Assembly (NCBI GenBank): GCA_022315425.1
Contig: JAIUPT010000008.1
Coordinates: 124,001-188,000, forward strand
Source of the DNA: Pseudevernia furfuracea
Taxonomy: Eukaryota; Ascomycota; Lecanoromycetes; Lecanorales; Parmeliaceae
Direction: 5' to 3'
Length of the DNA: 64,000 bases
Shown here: positions 1-10,975 of the stretch, piece by piece
How the letters are laid out: each line of letters starts with the position of its first letter
Numbering within the stretch: position 1 is the first letter of the stretch
Translations under genes and position numbers: made by a program
The notes under the pieces: model-generated
What the model saw: only the letters and a program-made list of their open reading frames with translations
Told to the model about the DNA's origin: nothing
The model's database searches: none

Positions 1-1545
1 GAGAACATAAGAACTTCAAGTGGACCATGGCAGTGCACAAAACTCATTTTAGGCGAGCTAGAATCTACACACACCTCGGGATACCACCACGATCCTAGTA
101 TCTCCATCAGTCTTAAAAAAAAAGCCTTGGAGCTCATCAACGTTTAGCCCACCACGCGGGCTCCGTTCGATGACAGTGAATGACAGATTGACTCTTGCAA
201 AAGCGAGCAGCTCTGGCTTGCCAGTCCAGCCGGTGGAACCGTGATACGCTAGAGGTACCCATATGCATCCCTTTGCAAGTTGACGGGATCTTCGTAAGCG
301 GCTGCCTGGCGGGCTAGAGTCATGATCCTATCACACAGTCTACCTCGGTATTCCATGCCTTGATTAGTCACCATCCAGCCATCTCCACTCTCGGTCAGCG
401 TTGGTGAATTTGCTTCTGCGGTGGTTGCGCAATCTGCTGTCCGCGAGCCATCGAAGGGGCAGTAGCCTCTCCTCGACGAACTCGAGCCTAGTGGTCCAGA
501 ATAGAACTGCATACCTTAGTTCACCACTTCTCAATTGTAATTACGACCATACGTGTTCGACAAATTAGGTCTCAAGGGGGTATTCACCTTCACTCGGAGT
601 GAATATCCTGTAGATGTAGCAGGGAAAGATCGACAAGAAGAGAGGTCCGATCTGTATAACTGATGAGCTCCTTAGCCAAAGGCGACGCACTGTTTCATGA
701 GGTCAGTGATTAGCCGATGAGGGCTCTGTGTAGCCGAATGGGTCTAAAATTTGGAGACTTCGGGCACGTAATAATGATGACGGCAAAAGACGAGGGGTGG
801 GGAGCCTTGGCCTCAAAAGAGGACCAAAGTCATGGAAATCTGCGCCCAGCGCGCAGTCGACGCTCTCCCGCGACTGTTTACATTGCAGGAACGGTGCCAA
901 TTTAATCAGCATCGAGTGAAGCTCTAACCAGGTTCAGGATTGAAAGGCAGCTGGGGCGTCCCTTGTTTGCAACGCGAGATTCATTGCAAGAGCAGCCATG
1001 GAATATCGCCACAAGAGGACAATGCAACGAAATGCCACTCGCAGGTTTTGACTGCGTTTTGCGGAGAGATGTACCATGCATGATGGGGCTCGAGTCACGA
1101 CATAAACTTCCGCAGCAATGCATCACTGACACCTGACGTATAGAGCATTCTCCATTCACTATCCGGAACCGGTAGTACTGAGGCCGAGTCCTACGGTAAG
1201 AAAAACACAGGTGAGCCCGATTAAGCAATGGCTATCTCTAAGCTCGAGAGTAATAACAAAAGCTGTGAAAGAGGTACAGCTAGCACTAACCTTAAGGTTG
1301 GGGTTTGGAGAGGGACGTGGAAAGCATGAGTAAGTAAACGCATGTGAAGCCGCAAGTTGCGCCTGTCTATCGTACCTCGTCGCCAGATCCCAGTAACAAC
1401 ACTCTTTTCATGGCTGTAAGTCCATGCTTATGCATTCTAAAAGGCCATTTCTATCATGTCCCCTACCATCCTCGCTTTGGTCCAGCCATAGCGATATTAT
1501 CACATTACATTACATCGTTTCTTCTCCCACCCCCGCCTGCTCCGG
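1..1545. other. Upstream spacer, no convincing gene
   Basis: No gene model could be supported. On the minus strand, 512-249 encodes 87 residues from an ATG, and an overlapping minus frame at about 282-58 stays open for some 70 codons (contains WVPLAYHGSTGW). The two frames could be one gene interrupted by a frameshift, or chance. No signal peptide, splice pair or known domain joins them. The remaining short ORFs look random. Confidence 0.4.
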
Positions 1546-2145
1546 CTATGTCAGCTCTACCCCCTCGGTCTGGATCTGCTTCCGCAGTACGCGCTCCTGG
1601 CGGTACATCTTGTAGAACCTTCGTACGAGGAAGAACATCGCTAGTAGCAGCGCGAGATTCGCTACCCCCGAAATGATTGCTAGCACTTCTGATGCTGACA
1701 CAGGTCTCTTCACGTCCGCCACCGCTGACACATGAGATGCGTGGGTTGGTACTGCTTGCGTGGGGTGTATGGTCACCGTACCATTGGTAATGGTTGTTGT
1801 CAATGATGTGGTCGCAATCGTCGTCGTGAAAGTCTCAGTGTCGGTGACGTGAAAGGTATTGCTCACAGTTACATTAACAGTAGAGGTGATCAGACTAGTG
1901 CTGGTGCTTACGCTCGTGATCGTAACGGTAGCAGGAGCTGGAGCTGGAGGCGGAGGAGGTGGTGGTGGTGGTGGAGTCGGAGTTGGAGATGCCGATTTCG
2001 CGGCAGGAGAGAAGAAACCAGGCACGACTCGGTCAGATCGCGCGTCCAGTGGGTTGGCGGTGAGGAAATCTACTTGATGAGAGGAGTTTTTTGGTGTGTA
2101 TGAGGTAAGCACTGCTTCGAGAATATACCGAAGGGAAGATAACAT
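1546..2145 (-). CDS. Pro/Thr-rich single-pass membrane protein, unknown function
   Basis: A 199-residue ORF. Residues about 50-70 hold a run of ten prolines with Ala-Pro pairs. Residues about 72-130 are a Ser/Thr/Val-rich segment (TVTITSVSTSTSL style) typical of O-glycosylated fungal wall or sensor ectodomains. A hydrophobic helix follows (IISGVANLALLLAMFFLV), then a basic tail (RRFYKMYRQERVLRKQ). The order fits a plasma-membrane protein with an outside Ser/Thr-rich stalk and a short cytosolic tail, like fungal wall-stress sensors, but no WSC or CFEM domain is seen. The N-terminus has only a weak signal sequence, so an upstream exon (ORF 2410-2147 minus) may be missing. I do not recognise an orthologue. 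Confidence 0.5.
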   Translation of the reverse strand: MLSSLRYILEAVLTSYTPKNSSHQVDFLTANPLDARSDRVVPGFFSPAAKSASPTPTPPPPPPPPPPAPAPATVTITSVSTSTSLITSTVNVTVSNTFHVTDTETFTTTIATTSLTTTITNGTVTIHPTQAVPTHASHVSAVADVKRPVSASEVLAIISGVANLALLLAMFFLVRRFYKMYRQERVLRKQIQTEGVELT

Positions 2146-2899
2146 TTTATTCTCTCTTGGTTAGGGTTGTGTCGTAGAGATTTGCGATAACGACAGCGAT
2201 TGCTTTTTGGGAAAAGAGAAATCTAAGACGTAAGTCATCATGTCTGCAAAGGCGACATAAGAGTGTGCACTCAAGTTCAACGGAGCGTTTGGAAATACGC
2301 GGTATGGGCGGGAGTTGAGCGATGTTATTGGCTGTTTCATCGTTGCGCAGGGGCGATAATTGATTGGCGCGCAGAAGCCGACCGCTCTCTTCGTGCGTAC
2401 TGCGATTCATGTTTCGTTACTCCTCATTCTCCACTGAGACTCGATAATCGCAGATGTGCTCCGATGGTCTCATTTCACGTATGCTTATATGGAAGTGTAG
2501 AGGTTACAACTGATGGGCACATTCGAACCACTTTAGTGTCTTTGAACGCCAAGCAAGAGTCAATTGATTGGGACAAGACTGGAGAACGCCTATCGTTACA
2601 TGCCGCTCAGTGAGGGAGGGAATTCTTATCGAGTAGGTCAGAATAAGGCAAATGAAAATTGGAGCGAGGAGGCAGATGAGCATGTGGATGAGGATGAAGC
2701 ACCCGGACATTGCTGACTCACAACTCTTCCGGCGCCTAGTCGTTAAGCGCCCCTTCTGTTGCGGCCCTAGGGGCCTTAGGGGGGACAGATTTTCAGAACA
2801 GCTACGAGCACGAAATGAAATGGAATACTGTGATCTTAGTGCGCGAGCTCAGACGTTAAAGCTTAGCCTCGAATAGCCGAGTCGTTGAATGTTTCCTAG

Positions 2900-3834
2900 G
2901 TGTGTTACGCCATGAATACGGCCATATTCAACTGTGCGAGCTTCGCTCTCAACATGCCGGACATATTGCGTTATGCGAAAAAACCGCGTCAGATCACAAT
3001 AGCTCAGGCCATTGCGCTTCCTGTATGTATGACGTTGATTTATTTCCTCGGGGTCGTCTTGGCAGCTTCATCCCAAGTGGTGTATGGCCACGTGATTTAG
3101 AACCCATTGCAGATAGTGCTGTTGTAGGACAATCGAGCCGCTAAGTTTTTCGTCGGATTGCTCTTTGCCTTTGCATCGATGACATCGAACGTAGCGGGCA
3201 ACGCGATTCCATTTGGGAACGACATCATGAGTTTGCTCCCTCAACACATGACCATTCGACGAGGCCAGGTTTTGTGCGCAGTCTTGCTTTTGCCATTCGA
3301 CCCTGCAAGATTGAAGCAAGTGCGTTTACATTTCTCACCTTCGCGAATGGCTTTACGACCCCAATTCTTGGTCCAATAGCTGGCGTGTTGTTGTGCGATT
3401 ATTTCGTGATACGGAGACGTAGCGGCCTTCACGTTTACCATCTATACAAGCCCCACAGCATATATTGGTAACCTGCGGGGTGGAACGTACGAGCAGTTTT
3501 GGCCTCTGTTGTTGGCATGATCTCTTAACTTCCGGGTCTAGTATATAGGATCAACCCAAAGATAGGCGGAATTTCGCGTCGTTATGTGGAATTTACGTCT
3601 CTGGGATGGCTCGAAGCTCTCGTTTTCTCATTGTAAGTGAATTCTTGATTTTCCTCAACGTACGAGCTTCTGACTTAGTTGCATCATAGCTTAGTATCCT
3701 ATGCCCTATACCTGCTGAGACCGTTTCCTTCCGGGACAGGCGAGGATGATATAGCAGCTTGGGCAACAGTGTCTCGGGAGACGTCTCGAGGCATAGGTGA
3801 TGAGGTCGACCTAACGAGTGAGGAAGCGAAGTAA
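2900..3834 (+). pseudogene. NCS1-family permease relic (3' half, multiple disruptions)
   Basis: The translation matches the C-terminal half of fungal NCS1 transporters (uracil/allantoin/purine-cytosine type, plasma membrane H+ symporters). Visible blocks are FALNMPDILRYAKKP, IALPVCMTLIYFLGVV, NRAAKFFVG, NAIPFGNDIMSLLP, IRRGQVLC, ILGPIAGVLLCDYF and LPGLVYRINPKIGG. Damage seen: TAG at 3098-3100 and 3125-3127, both where the family has Trp; a one-base frameshift near 3280; TAA at 3469-3471 and 3526-3528. The last intron is still readable (3633-3689) and leads to a final exon ending at TAA 3832-3834. The first half of the transporter (TM1 to about TM6) is absent upstream, so this is a 5'-truncated copy. 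The intact splice sites and good residual identity suggest fairly recent decay. Confidence 0.85.
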
Positions 3835-4403
3835 ACTGTGTGAAATCAAGAAGAGAAAAAAAAGGGGAAGTGTTTTGAGGACGACATTCGAAGTGAAGGC
3901 ACGTCGTTCTCCTTGGATTATACATCGAATATATTTTCAAGGCTGTTCGGTATAGTATGATAGATTATTGGTTGGTACTTAGAGTGAGCTTAGTAAGAAC
4001 CATTGCTGGGATGAGGTGCTATATCATCTAGAGTGAAATGCTGGATCATTTCGATCTTCTGGGAGAGCGTTAACTGAGCTGGGCGTAAATTTGCGTCTTT
4101 TTCGAGCGTCAAGAATGGAAAGCTTCCCGCACTCGCCCAGACCAGAAAGTTGATGCCATACCGCCTTGGTAAGTACGACCTAGTTCATCTAAAGGGCAAG
4201 CATTTGAGAGGAAACCGCCGTCTTAGGGATCCGCGGCCAGGATAATGTATTCCGAAGTGGCGCACTCGCCGCTGAGCAAGGGCTTGAACTAGCGCCATTC
4301 ACAGCATCTGTGCCCACTGGTGCCATAGTATCGGCCTTGACAGGACGTATTTTTTGCTTTGGTTTTGTCTTCCGGGGGTATCCATATACCCTAATGAGTC
4401 AAC
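3835..4403. other. Spacer between permease relic and Mmc1-like gene
   Basis: No ORF with recognisable content. It contains the 3' side of the permease relic and the 3' flank of the minus-strand Mmc1-like gene. I see no repeat or RNA gene. Confidence 0.5.
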
Positions 4404-6459
4404 TCACGGACTTATTTCCTCTAGAGCTCTCTCTACTCTGGCAATAGCCTCCCTCGCCACCCTCCTTTCTTCCCTGCCAAGCTCATCAACCTCTCCCATA
4501 CCGCCCTCACGAACAGTCCCCCGAGCAATCTCTTCCACGTTCCTCAGGACTCTCCTTCCATCCTCTCTGATCTGCGCCTCCCACGAACTTTTAGCATTTT
4601 CCCATCTCGTTTGCAGTCTTCGCAATGACCAGACTAGACCGACGGCCGCGATAGCACCTGCCTCATATGGAGATGTTGTGGAGATTGAGACGTAGAGAAG
4701 CGCGGAAAGGGAGGAGGTGAGGGCATTAGTGGATATGGTCTGGAGTAGAAGGGACTGGGAAAGCGATTGAAGAGGAGGAACGGTAAATTGAGAACAAGCG
4801 GAACGAGCGCGGTAGATGTTTTGCAACCACGGGTGTTGGAAGACTTGGTCCTCGACGACATCGTGACTTGGAACTTTTTCGACAAGATCAGCCATGCTAG
4901 GTGCGGGAGGATGGCCGCCGAATGTCTGCTCGTCGTCCGGATCGAGCACTGCCGTTGGCCTGAGCTTGGGCGGCCCAAGTAGTCCGGACTGATGGATGCG
5001 GCCAGATATCCATATCATCTCCTTTTCTGCCTCCACTAGCCAAGCCTTCTGGAGGATGTCTGAGGCGATATATCCTACGTCGTCAACGCGCCAGAAGAGT
5101 TTCCACCACATGATCCGTCTCCAGCTTTTGCTGTGAAACGCGCTGTCAAGACGATCACGGAGTTCAGTATGGGCGTTTTCTGCCCATATGGAGATACCCT
5201 GCTCTATGACGTTCTTCGTGGCAACAGATATAGTCGAAGCCTTTTGTCGCTGGGCGCTTGAATCATCTTCTTGAGCAATGGCTTTGTTGGTGTTATTGCA
5301 TATAGTCTGAAGAAGCCTACGTATTGCCGGCTTGATGTCGCCATTCTGTGACTCGGTGCCATCCGATATCCATGACGTTATACCGGGCATGCCAGCATCA
5401 AACCACATGTGCTCGTATTCAACCGATCGCTTTAGTGATTGCCGAAAGATGTCAATGGCTGCCTCCCCGAGCGCCAGGTTGATTGGCGAGACAGATGGAA
5501 TGTTTTGGCTCTGTTGCTGTAGATTACTCCAGGACCAGTCAATGATAACCTTGAATATTCTCCCTGCTTGCTCGTTGGTTTTTGGTATGCTGTCCAGGTC
5601 TTGCAATCCTTCTTGGTATATGACCGTCTTGTGTACCGGAAATGTTACTGTAGAAAGCCTTCCACTGGTTGAGCTTTGAGTTTCTAACCCAGGCACCAGC
5701 AAATTTACTGCTCCTGCTTCTCCATACGATTGATCCGCAGCCGAGCTAGCCTGGACAAGGATTTCGAGATTGTGGGTGTGTAATGTTGTAGAAGGAATGG
5801 ATAGTGTCTTCACGAGCGGATGTCGGTCGTCCACGTCGGCTTGCTCCCCATAGCTATAGCCATAGTAAGCAGGGCGGTGATCGTGAGTCAAATCGAACGG
5901 ACAGATACCTACCGTAGAAGTATAGCTTTTTCATCGTTGTCGTCTGCTGTGAGCTGCTTCTCCCATGGTAGCTCCGATGCTAAGGGATCTGCCAGCAGTG
6001 CTCTCGCCAACCTCCGAGGTCCATTATGCCCGTTCAGACCCAGCACTGCACTAGTGTTAGCGAAACAGCCCGTCCATTGCTGTCATTTGAAAAGGATTTA
6101 CCAGCGATGCGCGTGACAGCGTTCTCCGACTCAAGCCCTCGCAAAGCCAGGCGCATTTGGCTGAGATTGATGTAGACAGCCGCTTCAGTCTCGAGGGCCT
6201 TTATTGACTCATGCAGGTTTCTATATCTAGGGGGTATCTCCCGTCTGACATTGACTGCTGTTACGGAGGCAGTCGTTGAAGCTGTCCGTATTTGCAGAGT
6301 AGTCCCACGCGCCTTGCGGCTTCCCTGGGTTCTCAACCTTGCAGGGCCATTGGATAGCGTACGAGCCTGGTTGTAGCGGCATGATGGGCAGATGAAAGGC
6401 CGCGAAGAGGGGGATACCGAAGAGATTGCCTTGCCGATGAATGGCAATCTGGGAGGCAT
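4404..6459 (-). CDS. Mmc1-like mitochondrial protein
   Basis: Exons 6459-6102, 6045-5913 and 5853-4404 join in frame to 646 residues; introns are 56 and 59 nt. The start at 6459 gives a basic, Ser-rich presequence (MPPRLPFIGKAIS..., then SCRYNQARTLSNG) typical of mitochondrial import. The join gives AVLGLNGHNGPRRLARALLADPL followed by a long helical region. The C-terminal 130 residues hold a hydrophobic hairpin (SLSALLYVSISTTSPYEAGAIAAVG) and a charged helix. From memory this matches the fungal family annotated as Mmc1 C-terminal domain proteins, predicted inner-membrane proteins with a decayed GTPase-like fold. The family assignment is by resemblance only and function is not established. An alternative ATG at 6472 is in another frame and would lose the presequence. 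Confidence 0.75.
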
Positions 6460-6509
6460 CTGAAGTTGACATCTTGAAAAGCGCGTGCAGTCTTCTATAA
6501 ATTCGGCCT

Positions 6510-6899
6510 TTATTCGGTTAAATAAACACTTAGCGGCATATCCGGGATCTCGCGACGAGTCAGAATAGTCAAAAAGAAGTCTTTAGCCCTAGCCCTAATT
6601 CCGCTGCGTAGCCTGTCCCTGCAACAAATATCGAAGGACACCTCATATGGGCACAGATAACAAGCAAGCGAGGCAAGGTCCTCAAGGCAACTGGAACTTC
6701 TCAAGAAAGCCGCTGCAAAGAATACTAGTAATGTAGCTCCGACAATGGATCCTATTCTGCCAAGGTACCTTTCCAATATGACAGCATGGAAAGCTTGCTG
6801 CGATGTCTTCTTCACGATTTCTGAAACATCGGCCATGTGGATTCGGATAGCGTTCATGCTTTCCATGTGAGAAGGAGATGGAGAAGGCCCAAGATGCAA
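6510..6899 (-). CDS. Small predicted membrane protein, doubtful
   Basis: A 129-residue ORF directly upstream of the Mmc1-like gene on the same strand (about 50 nt between stop and next start). It has one good hydrophobic stretch (IGSIVGATLLVFFAAAFL) at about residues 51-68 and an Arg-rich C-terminal third. An overlapping ORF in another frame (6966-6682) is equally long and has no clear features. No homologue is recognised and no intron is evident. It may be a lineage-specific gene or part of the 5' leader of its neighbour. Confidence 0.25.
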   Translation of the reverse strand: MHLGPSPSPSHMESMNAIRIHMADVSEIVKKTSQQAFHAVILERYLGRIGSIVGATLLVFFAAAFLRSSSCLEDLASLACYLCPYEVSFDICCRDRLRSGIRARAKDFFLTILTRREIPDMPLSVYLTE

Positions 6900-7384
6900 G
6901 CGCTGTGTCCAATTCCAAGTTACAGATAAAAAAGAGCTGTAAACAGCGATCCAAACCCCCCCTCACCCCCCCCCCCCCCTACATGCAGTCAAGAAAAATG
7001 CAATGCTCATGAATCTGTTTGACAAAGGATCACAATGCTCGTGATCCGGCTATCTACAAAATGAATCATGAAAGAAAGAAAGTCCATTGCTCGAGACCCG
7101 TTTTGAGCCCCGTTACGATGCCACCTCAGACCATTTTATTGCGCAGCGTTTTATGTGGACTATCATCAATACAAGAGCCGTGGCGTGCTAGATCAGCAGA
7201 AGATGTTTAGAAAGGGGAAGTGCCAAGACTGTCTGTGACCACTCGGTGGCAAGCAAAGGGATGGAAGGGTATCTTCGCTTTGTGGCAAGAAGACCTATGA
7301 GCCAAGACGCCTGCCTCTTCCTGCGCCAGAGGAACTAGATACCATTATCAATGATTGTAGCAGCGAAGTAACAGTTTGAATGAC

Positions 7385-9201
7385 TTACACGCTGATCCTT
7401 CTGGCAACCTGTGCCAAGCCTGTATCATTATCCGCCTCATTGTTCGCTCTCTGCATAGCCTGCCTTCGATCCTCCATACTCTTTCTCGAGACCTCATCGT
7501 GACTAGGAGGTAGCCTCTCATTCTGCAGATCCACCTTTCTCGCATCTTCAAAGTTGTGGATAGCTTGCTTGATACCCTCGGCACCTAGCATTAGTGTACC
7601 GGCGGGCAGCTTGCCGCCAGAAGCTGTCTTAAGCTCCGTGACCCTCTCAGACTCTTCACGAAGGACCTGGAAGACACGAGAGAGGCGACCGATGGCGAGA
7701 ATCTTGTTCTTGATTGCTCTTCTTTTGGCATCGGCGGTTTCAGTGTCTCTCTCCGGAGGCGGCGAGGTGGGTTCGGAGACAGTGGATGGGGTAATATCCT
7801 CTTCCAGCTCCTCTTTCGAGCAGGTGTTCAAGATTGCCATCAGCATATCTGTGATCTTTTCGCCAACGAAGGGTAGGGACCACGTGAAGACATCCATGAA
7901 GTTTGGAAGCCAGTACGGATGTGGTGTACAGTTGAACTGCCGGATGTTCATCACGTTGTTCTCGTACTTCAAGACCGCGGCTTTGTTGTTGTATACGTCG
8001 AGATAATTGGGTGCACTGAAGATGGTCATGACACTTGGGAAGCCTGTCGTCCTGGTCTTTCTGTACATCCGGTAGCCAGCGTCTTGAGCCTCATGAGCGC
8101 GAATGACGGACAACAGGTTGTTCTTCTCCAGGAAGGCGCATGCGGCAGGGTATGAAAAGAAGTAGGAACACCCTCGGACATGGTTGTGGACGAAGAACTC
8201 CGAAGTCTTTTCCTGGCCAAATTCTTCAAGTGGATCTGCCCAGAGAATGTCACACATCAGGCCATGGGTAGGAGGCTCGCGGAATCGATCGATCTAAATG
8301 TGTCAGCGACTGCGCATCCCAACAACGCTGGTGCAGCTTACCCCTTTGAGATCATCCAAGGTATGTAACTCAGGGCTCAGCCCCCCATGTATACACAGAA
8401 ACTGCTTGTTCATGATCGCTGCAAGAGGTAATGCGCAGAAAGAATCCATGCACGCTTCGTAAATCCTCTCGGAGTACTTGTGTTTGCACTCAAGCTTGAA
8501 TGTGAAATAGTCTGTCAAATGCCTGCACTCATGATTCCCTCGGAGCAGCCATAGAGTATTTGGGTACCATATCTTGAGCGACCAGAGGTACAAGACGCAC
8601 TTTTAACCGTGTCAGCCTGAGTGCCCTTTAAGTAGGGTGATAGTGCTCTTGAATTGTAATCGCAGTACTCACTTCGATACTGAAATACCCTCTGTCGACA
8701 TAGTCTCCCAGGAATAGGTATCGGGTCTCTGCTGGATCGCCTCCAACCTCGAAGAGTTTCATCAAATCAAAGTACTGTCCATGGACATCACCGCAGACCG
8801 TGATCGGCGCATCCATTTCCAGCAGATTAGGCTCGCTCTTGAGCACCTCTGTCCCTAGTTGTATGATCCATAGCGCTTGCTCTTCGGTCAATCGCCCCTC
8901 GCGATAGAAGTGCTGTTTGAGGAATTGGAGGTTGGGCTTGTTACGATCATGTGGAGAACGGAATTGCTCTTCTGTGGGTGGGTTGAAAGCCGGCGCTTGA
9001 ACATCTGGGATTACAATATTAGTCACGGCGACTGGTTTCTCGATGTGGTTCTAGCATACCTTTACAGACCCGCTCTTGTGTGCTGACCTGTTGGCCATCT
9101 TCCATGGTATGCAGTGTGAAATCTATCTCTGGTACAGGCTTCTTGTGCTCCATAGCGCGGGCGGCGACCTCGAAATTATTCTTATGTGTGTTCCCGTCCA
9201 T
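7385..9201 (-). CDS. CNA1: Calcineurin A, catalytic subunit of Ca2+/calmodulin-dependent protein phosphatase 2B
   Basis: Exons 9201-9060, 9004-8673, 8599-8342 and 8293-7385 encode 546 residues; introns are 55, 73 and 48 nt. The Ser/Thr phosphatase core shows GDVHGQ, LGDYVDRG, LRGNHECR, and SAPNYLDVYNN, covering the dinuclear Fe/Zn site. The calcineurin-B-binding helix and a calmodulin-binding segment (KNKILAIGRLSRVFQV) follow, then a C-terminal autoinhibitory-type region. It dephosphorylates Crz1-type factors after Ca2+ rise, controlling stress tolerance, wall integrity and virulence in fungi. The start chosen gives the usual short leader before PVPEIDFTLHTMEDG; in-frame ATGs at 9261 and 9333 would add 20 or 44 residues. 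The TAA stop at 7387-7385 lies inside GTAAGT; splicing there to an AG near 7332 would replace it with a short tail ending at 7295. Confidence 0.97.
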
Positions 9202-9261
9202 CTTGTCAAGTTGAGCCAAGACCAAAGGGTGCGGAGAGTTGAATGAACTGGTCGTGGGCAT

Positions 9262-10006
9262 GGGTGGGGTTCGCTGAGCGCCACTGCGAACGGTGCTTGA
9301 CCGCCTGTTGATCAAGATAGCAACAGGTGACAAAGAGGATGACGGAAAAAGATCGATTGCTCTAAGGCCTTGTCGTCATACTTCGTTTCTAGCTGGAGAG
9401 GATGTATTGTTAACAGGCACGTGTGGCTGATGCTTCGGTAGATGTACTGAGGCAAACCGGGGTATGTATTTACGAGCGCACGCGCTGTGGGAAGATGAAG
9501 GATTGTCGGGGGAAGAGGGCAAATTGATAAGCACAAGCGCAGGCAGGGGGGATATTGCACCTCGGTGTCAGAGTCGTCCGATTTTTCTAGGCAAAAGTTT
9601 GCCTGAATCCTTGGAGGGTGAGGCTGAAACGATATTTTGTGCAAAGTGAGACTGGCAGTGGGAAGAGATCCTGCTTCAAGGCGGCCGAGGGGCCAGGGCG
9701 CTTAGATTTCGCCAAGCATCGGCGGGGCTGCTAGCGCACGCCTTACCAGGCAGGCTCCTAGGTAGTAAGTACCCTCCTACCTAAGACTGGTCACTGAAAT
9801 GTCCTCGAGACTCAATGTTCGAGGCCTCGGCCATTTAAAGCCTCTTCTGCAAACAACCTCAGAAGGAAGTTCTCAGTGAAGGTTCGGAACGAGATAATGC
9901 ATCTTTGGAGCCCGATCTAGGTTATCGGCTAACCTTTCTCCTGGTATCTCTTCGCGTGCTCGACCATTGAGCGAGCATTGTGACATCTTCGCATCTACTA
10001 GCAACC
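9262..10006. other. Divergent spacer between calcineurin A and the 184-residue unknown
   Basis: It probably holds both promoters and the calcineurin 5' leader. No domain-bearing ORF was found. Minus-strand ORFs at 9644-9312 are Leu/Pro-rich and unremarkable. Confidence 0.5.
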
Positions 10007-10616
10007 ATGTACAACAGCAGTAAGCTCTCACCACGACCTCCACAAACACATTTCCCAACTGACACCATTCCCAGGATCCCACCCCCTCCTCGCACAAATC
10101 CCTCTAACCGTCTCCCCCTTCATCTCCCTCCCCACCGCCACCACCCTCCCCTACACCTACAAGCCCCTTCCCTCCACATTGCCACCCTCCTCAACCGCCG
10201 ATTCCTCCGGCACCGAGCGCGAAAAATACGTCGTCTCACCCTCCGGGCACGCCGCAGCCCCCGAGGAGATCATCGCCTCATGCCAGACATTACAAGCACA
10301 CATCCAAAAAGCGCAGGAAGATGCCGAGCAGACCGTCAAGGACTGGGAGAAGAGCTTGAAGGAGCAGGAGCTGGCGGAAAAGAGGAGGGTGGCGCCTGGA
10401 TGGTTGGATAGGGAGGAGAAGATTTTGGAGCCGAAAAGAGCGAGTGTTGATGCATCAGCTGCAACACCGAGTAGCAGTGCGCAAGCACAGGGTGCGAGTA
10501 TTATGGATCAACAGGATGAGCGGCCGCAAGGCTCCAGTCGGCTTTCGGCGGGCGCAGATCTCGCGGGTGACGAGCTTGATAGAGCCTTCGGGAGCATAGG
10601 TCTTCGGGACGGTTGA
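10007..10616 (+). CDS. Small conserved-looking protein of unknown function
   Basis: A 13-nt first coding exon (10007-10019: M-Y-N-S plus one base), a 55-nt intron (GTAAGC...CCCAG) and exon 10075-10616 give 184 residues. The N-terminal part is Pro/Thr/Leu-rich (SHPLLAQIPLTVSPF). The middle is a charged helix (about residues 75-120: AHIQKAQEDAEQTVKDWEKS, then APGWLD) likely to form a short coiled coil. The C-terminus is low-complexity Ser/Ala/Gln ending in AFGSIGLRDG. No signal peptide or membrane segment. The strong donor and the continuous downstream frame support the splice. I recognise no named family. Confidence 0.6.
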
Positions 10617-10975
10617 AACCGGTCGGTTCAGGAGAAAACACCGGCTCTACAGGATCGTTATAGACCACCGAAAGAGCTGAGCATCAAATTGCTGGACTCG
10701 TGGAGCGTCACGAAACGGACGGCCCGTGAAGGATGAATTCCTGGAGTAGAAGTGGCGACGAGGCAAGGACTAGGGAGAGGCAAGATCCAAACTACGGAAT
10801 CGGTTCAGTATTGATAGGATGGGGTTAGAAGTCAAGCTACATTTTCTGTAACATTAGAAACCTACCTATCTATATAAGGGTATACTGCCATTAGTGCGTC
10901 ATCTGAAGCGCCATATGCTGGGTATCTCTATCAAATGCAATTCACGTTCCTCACTCTCTCCGATCGCAGCATCCT

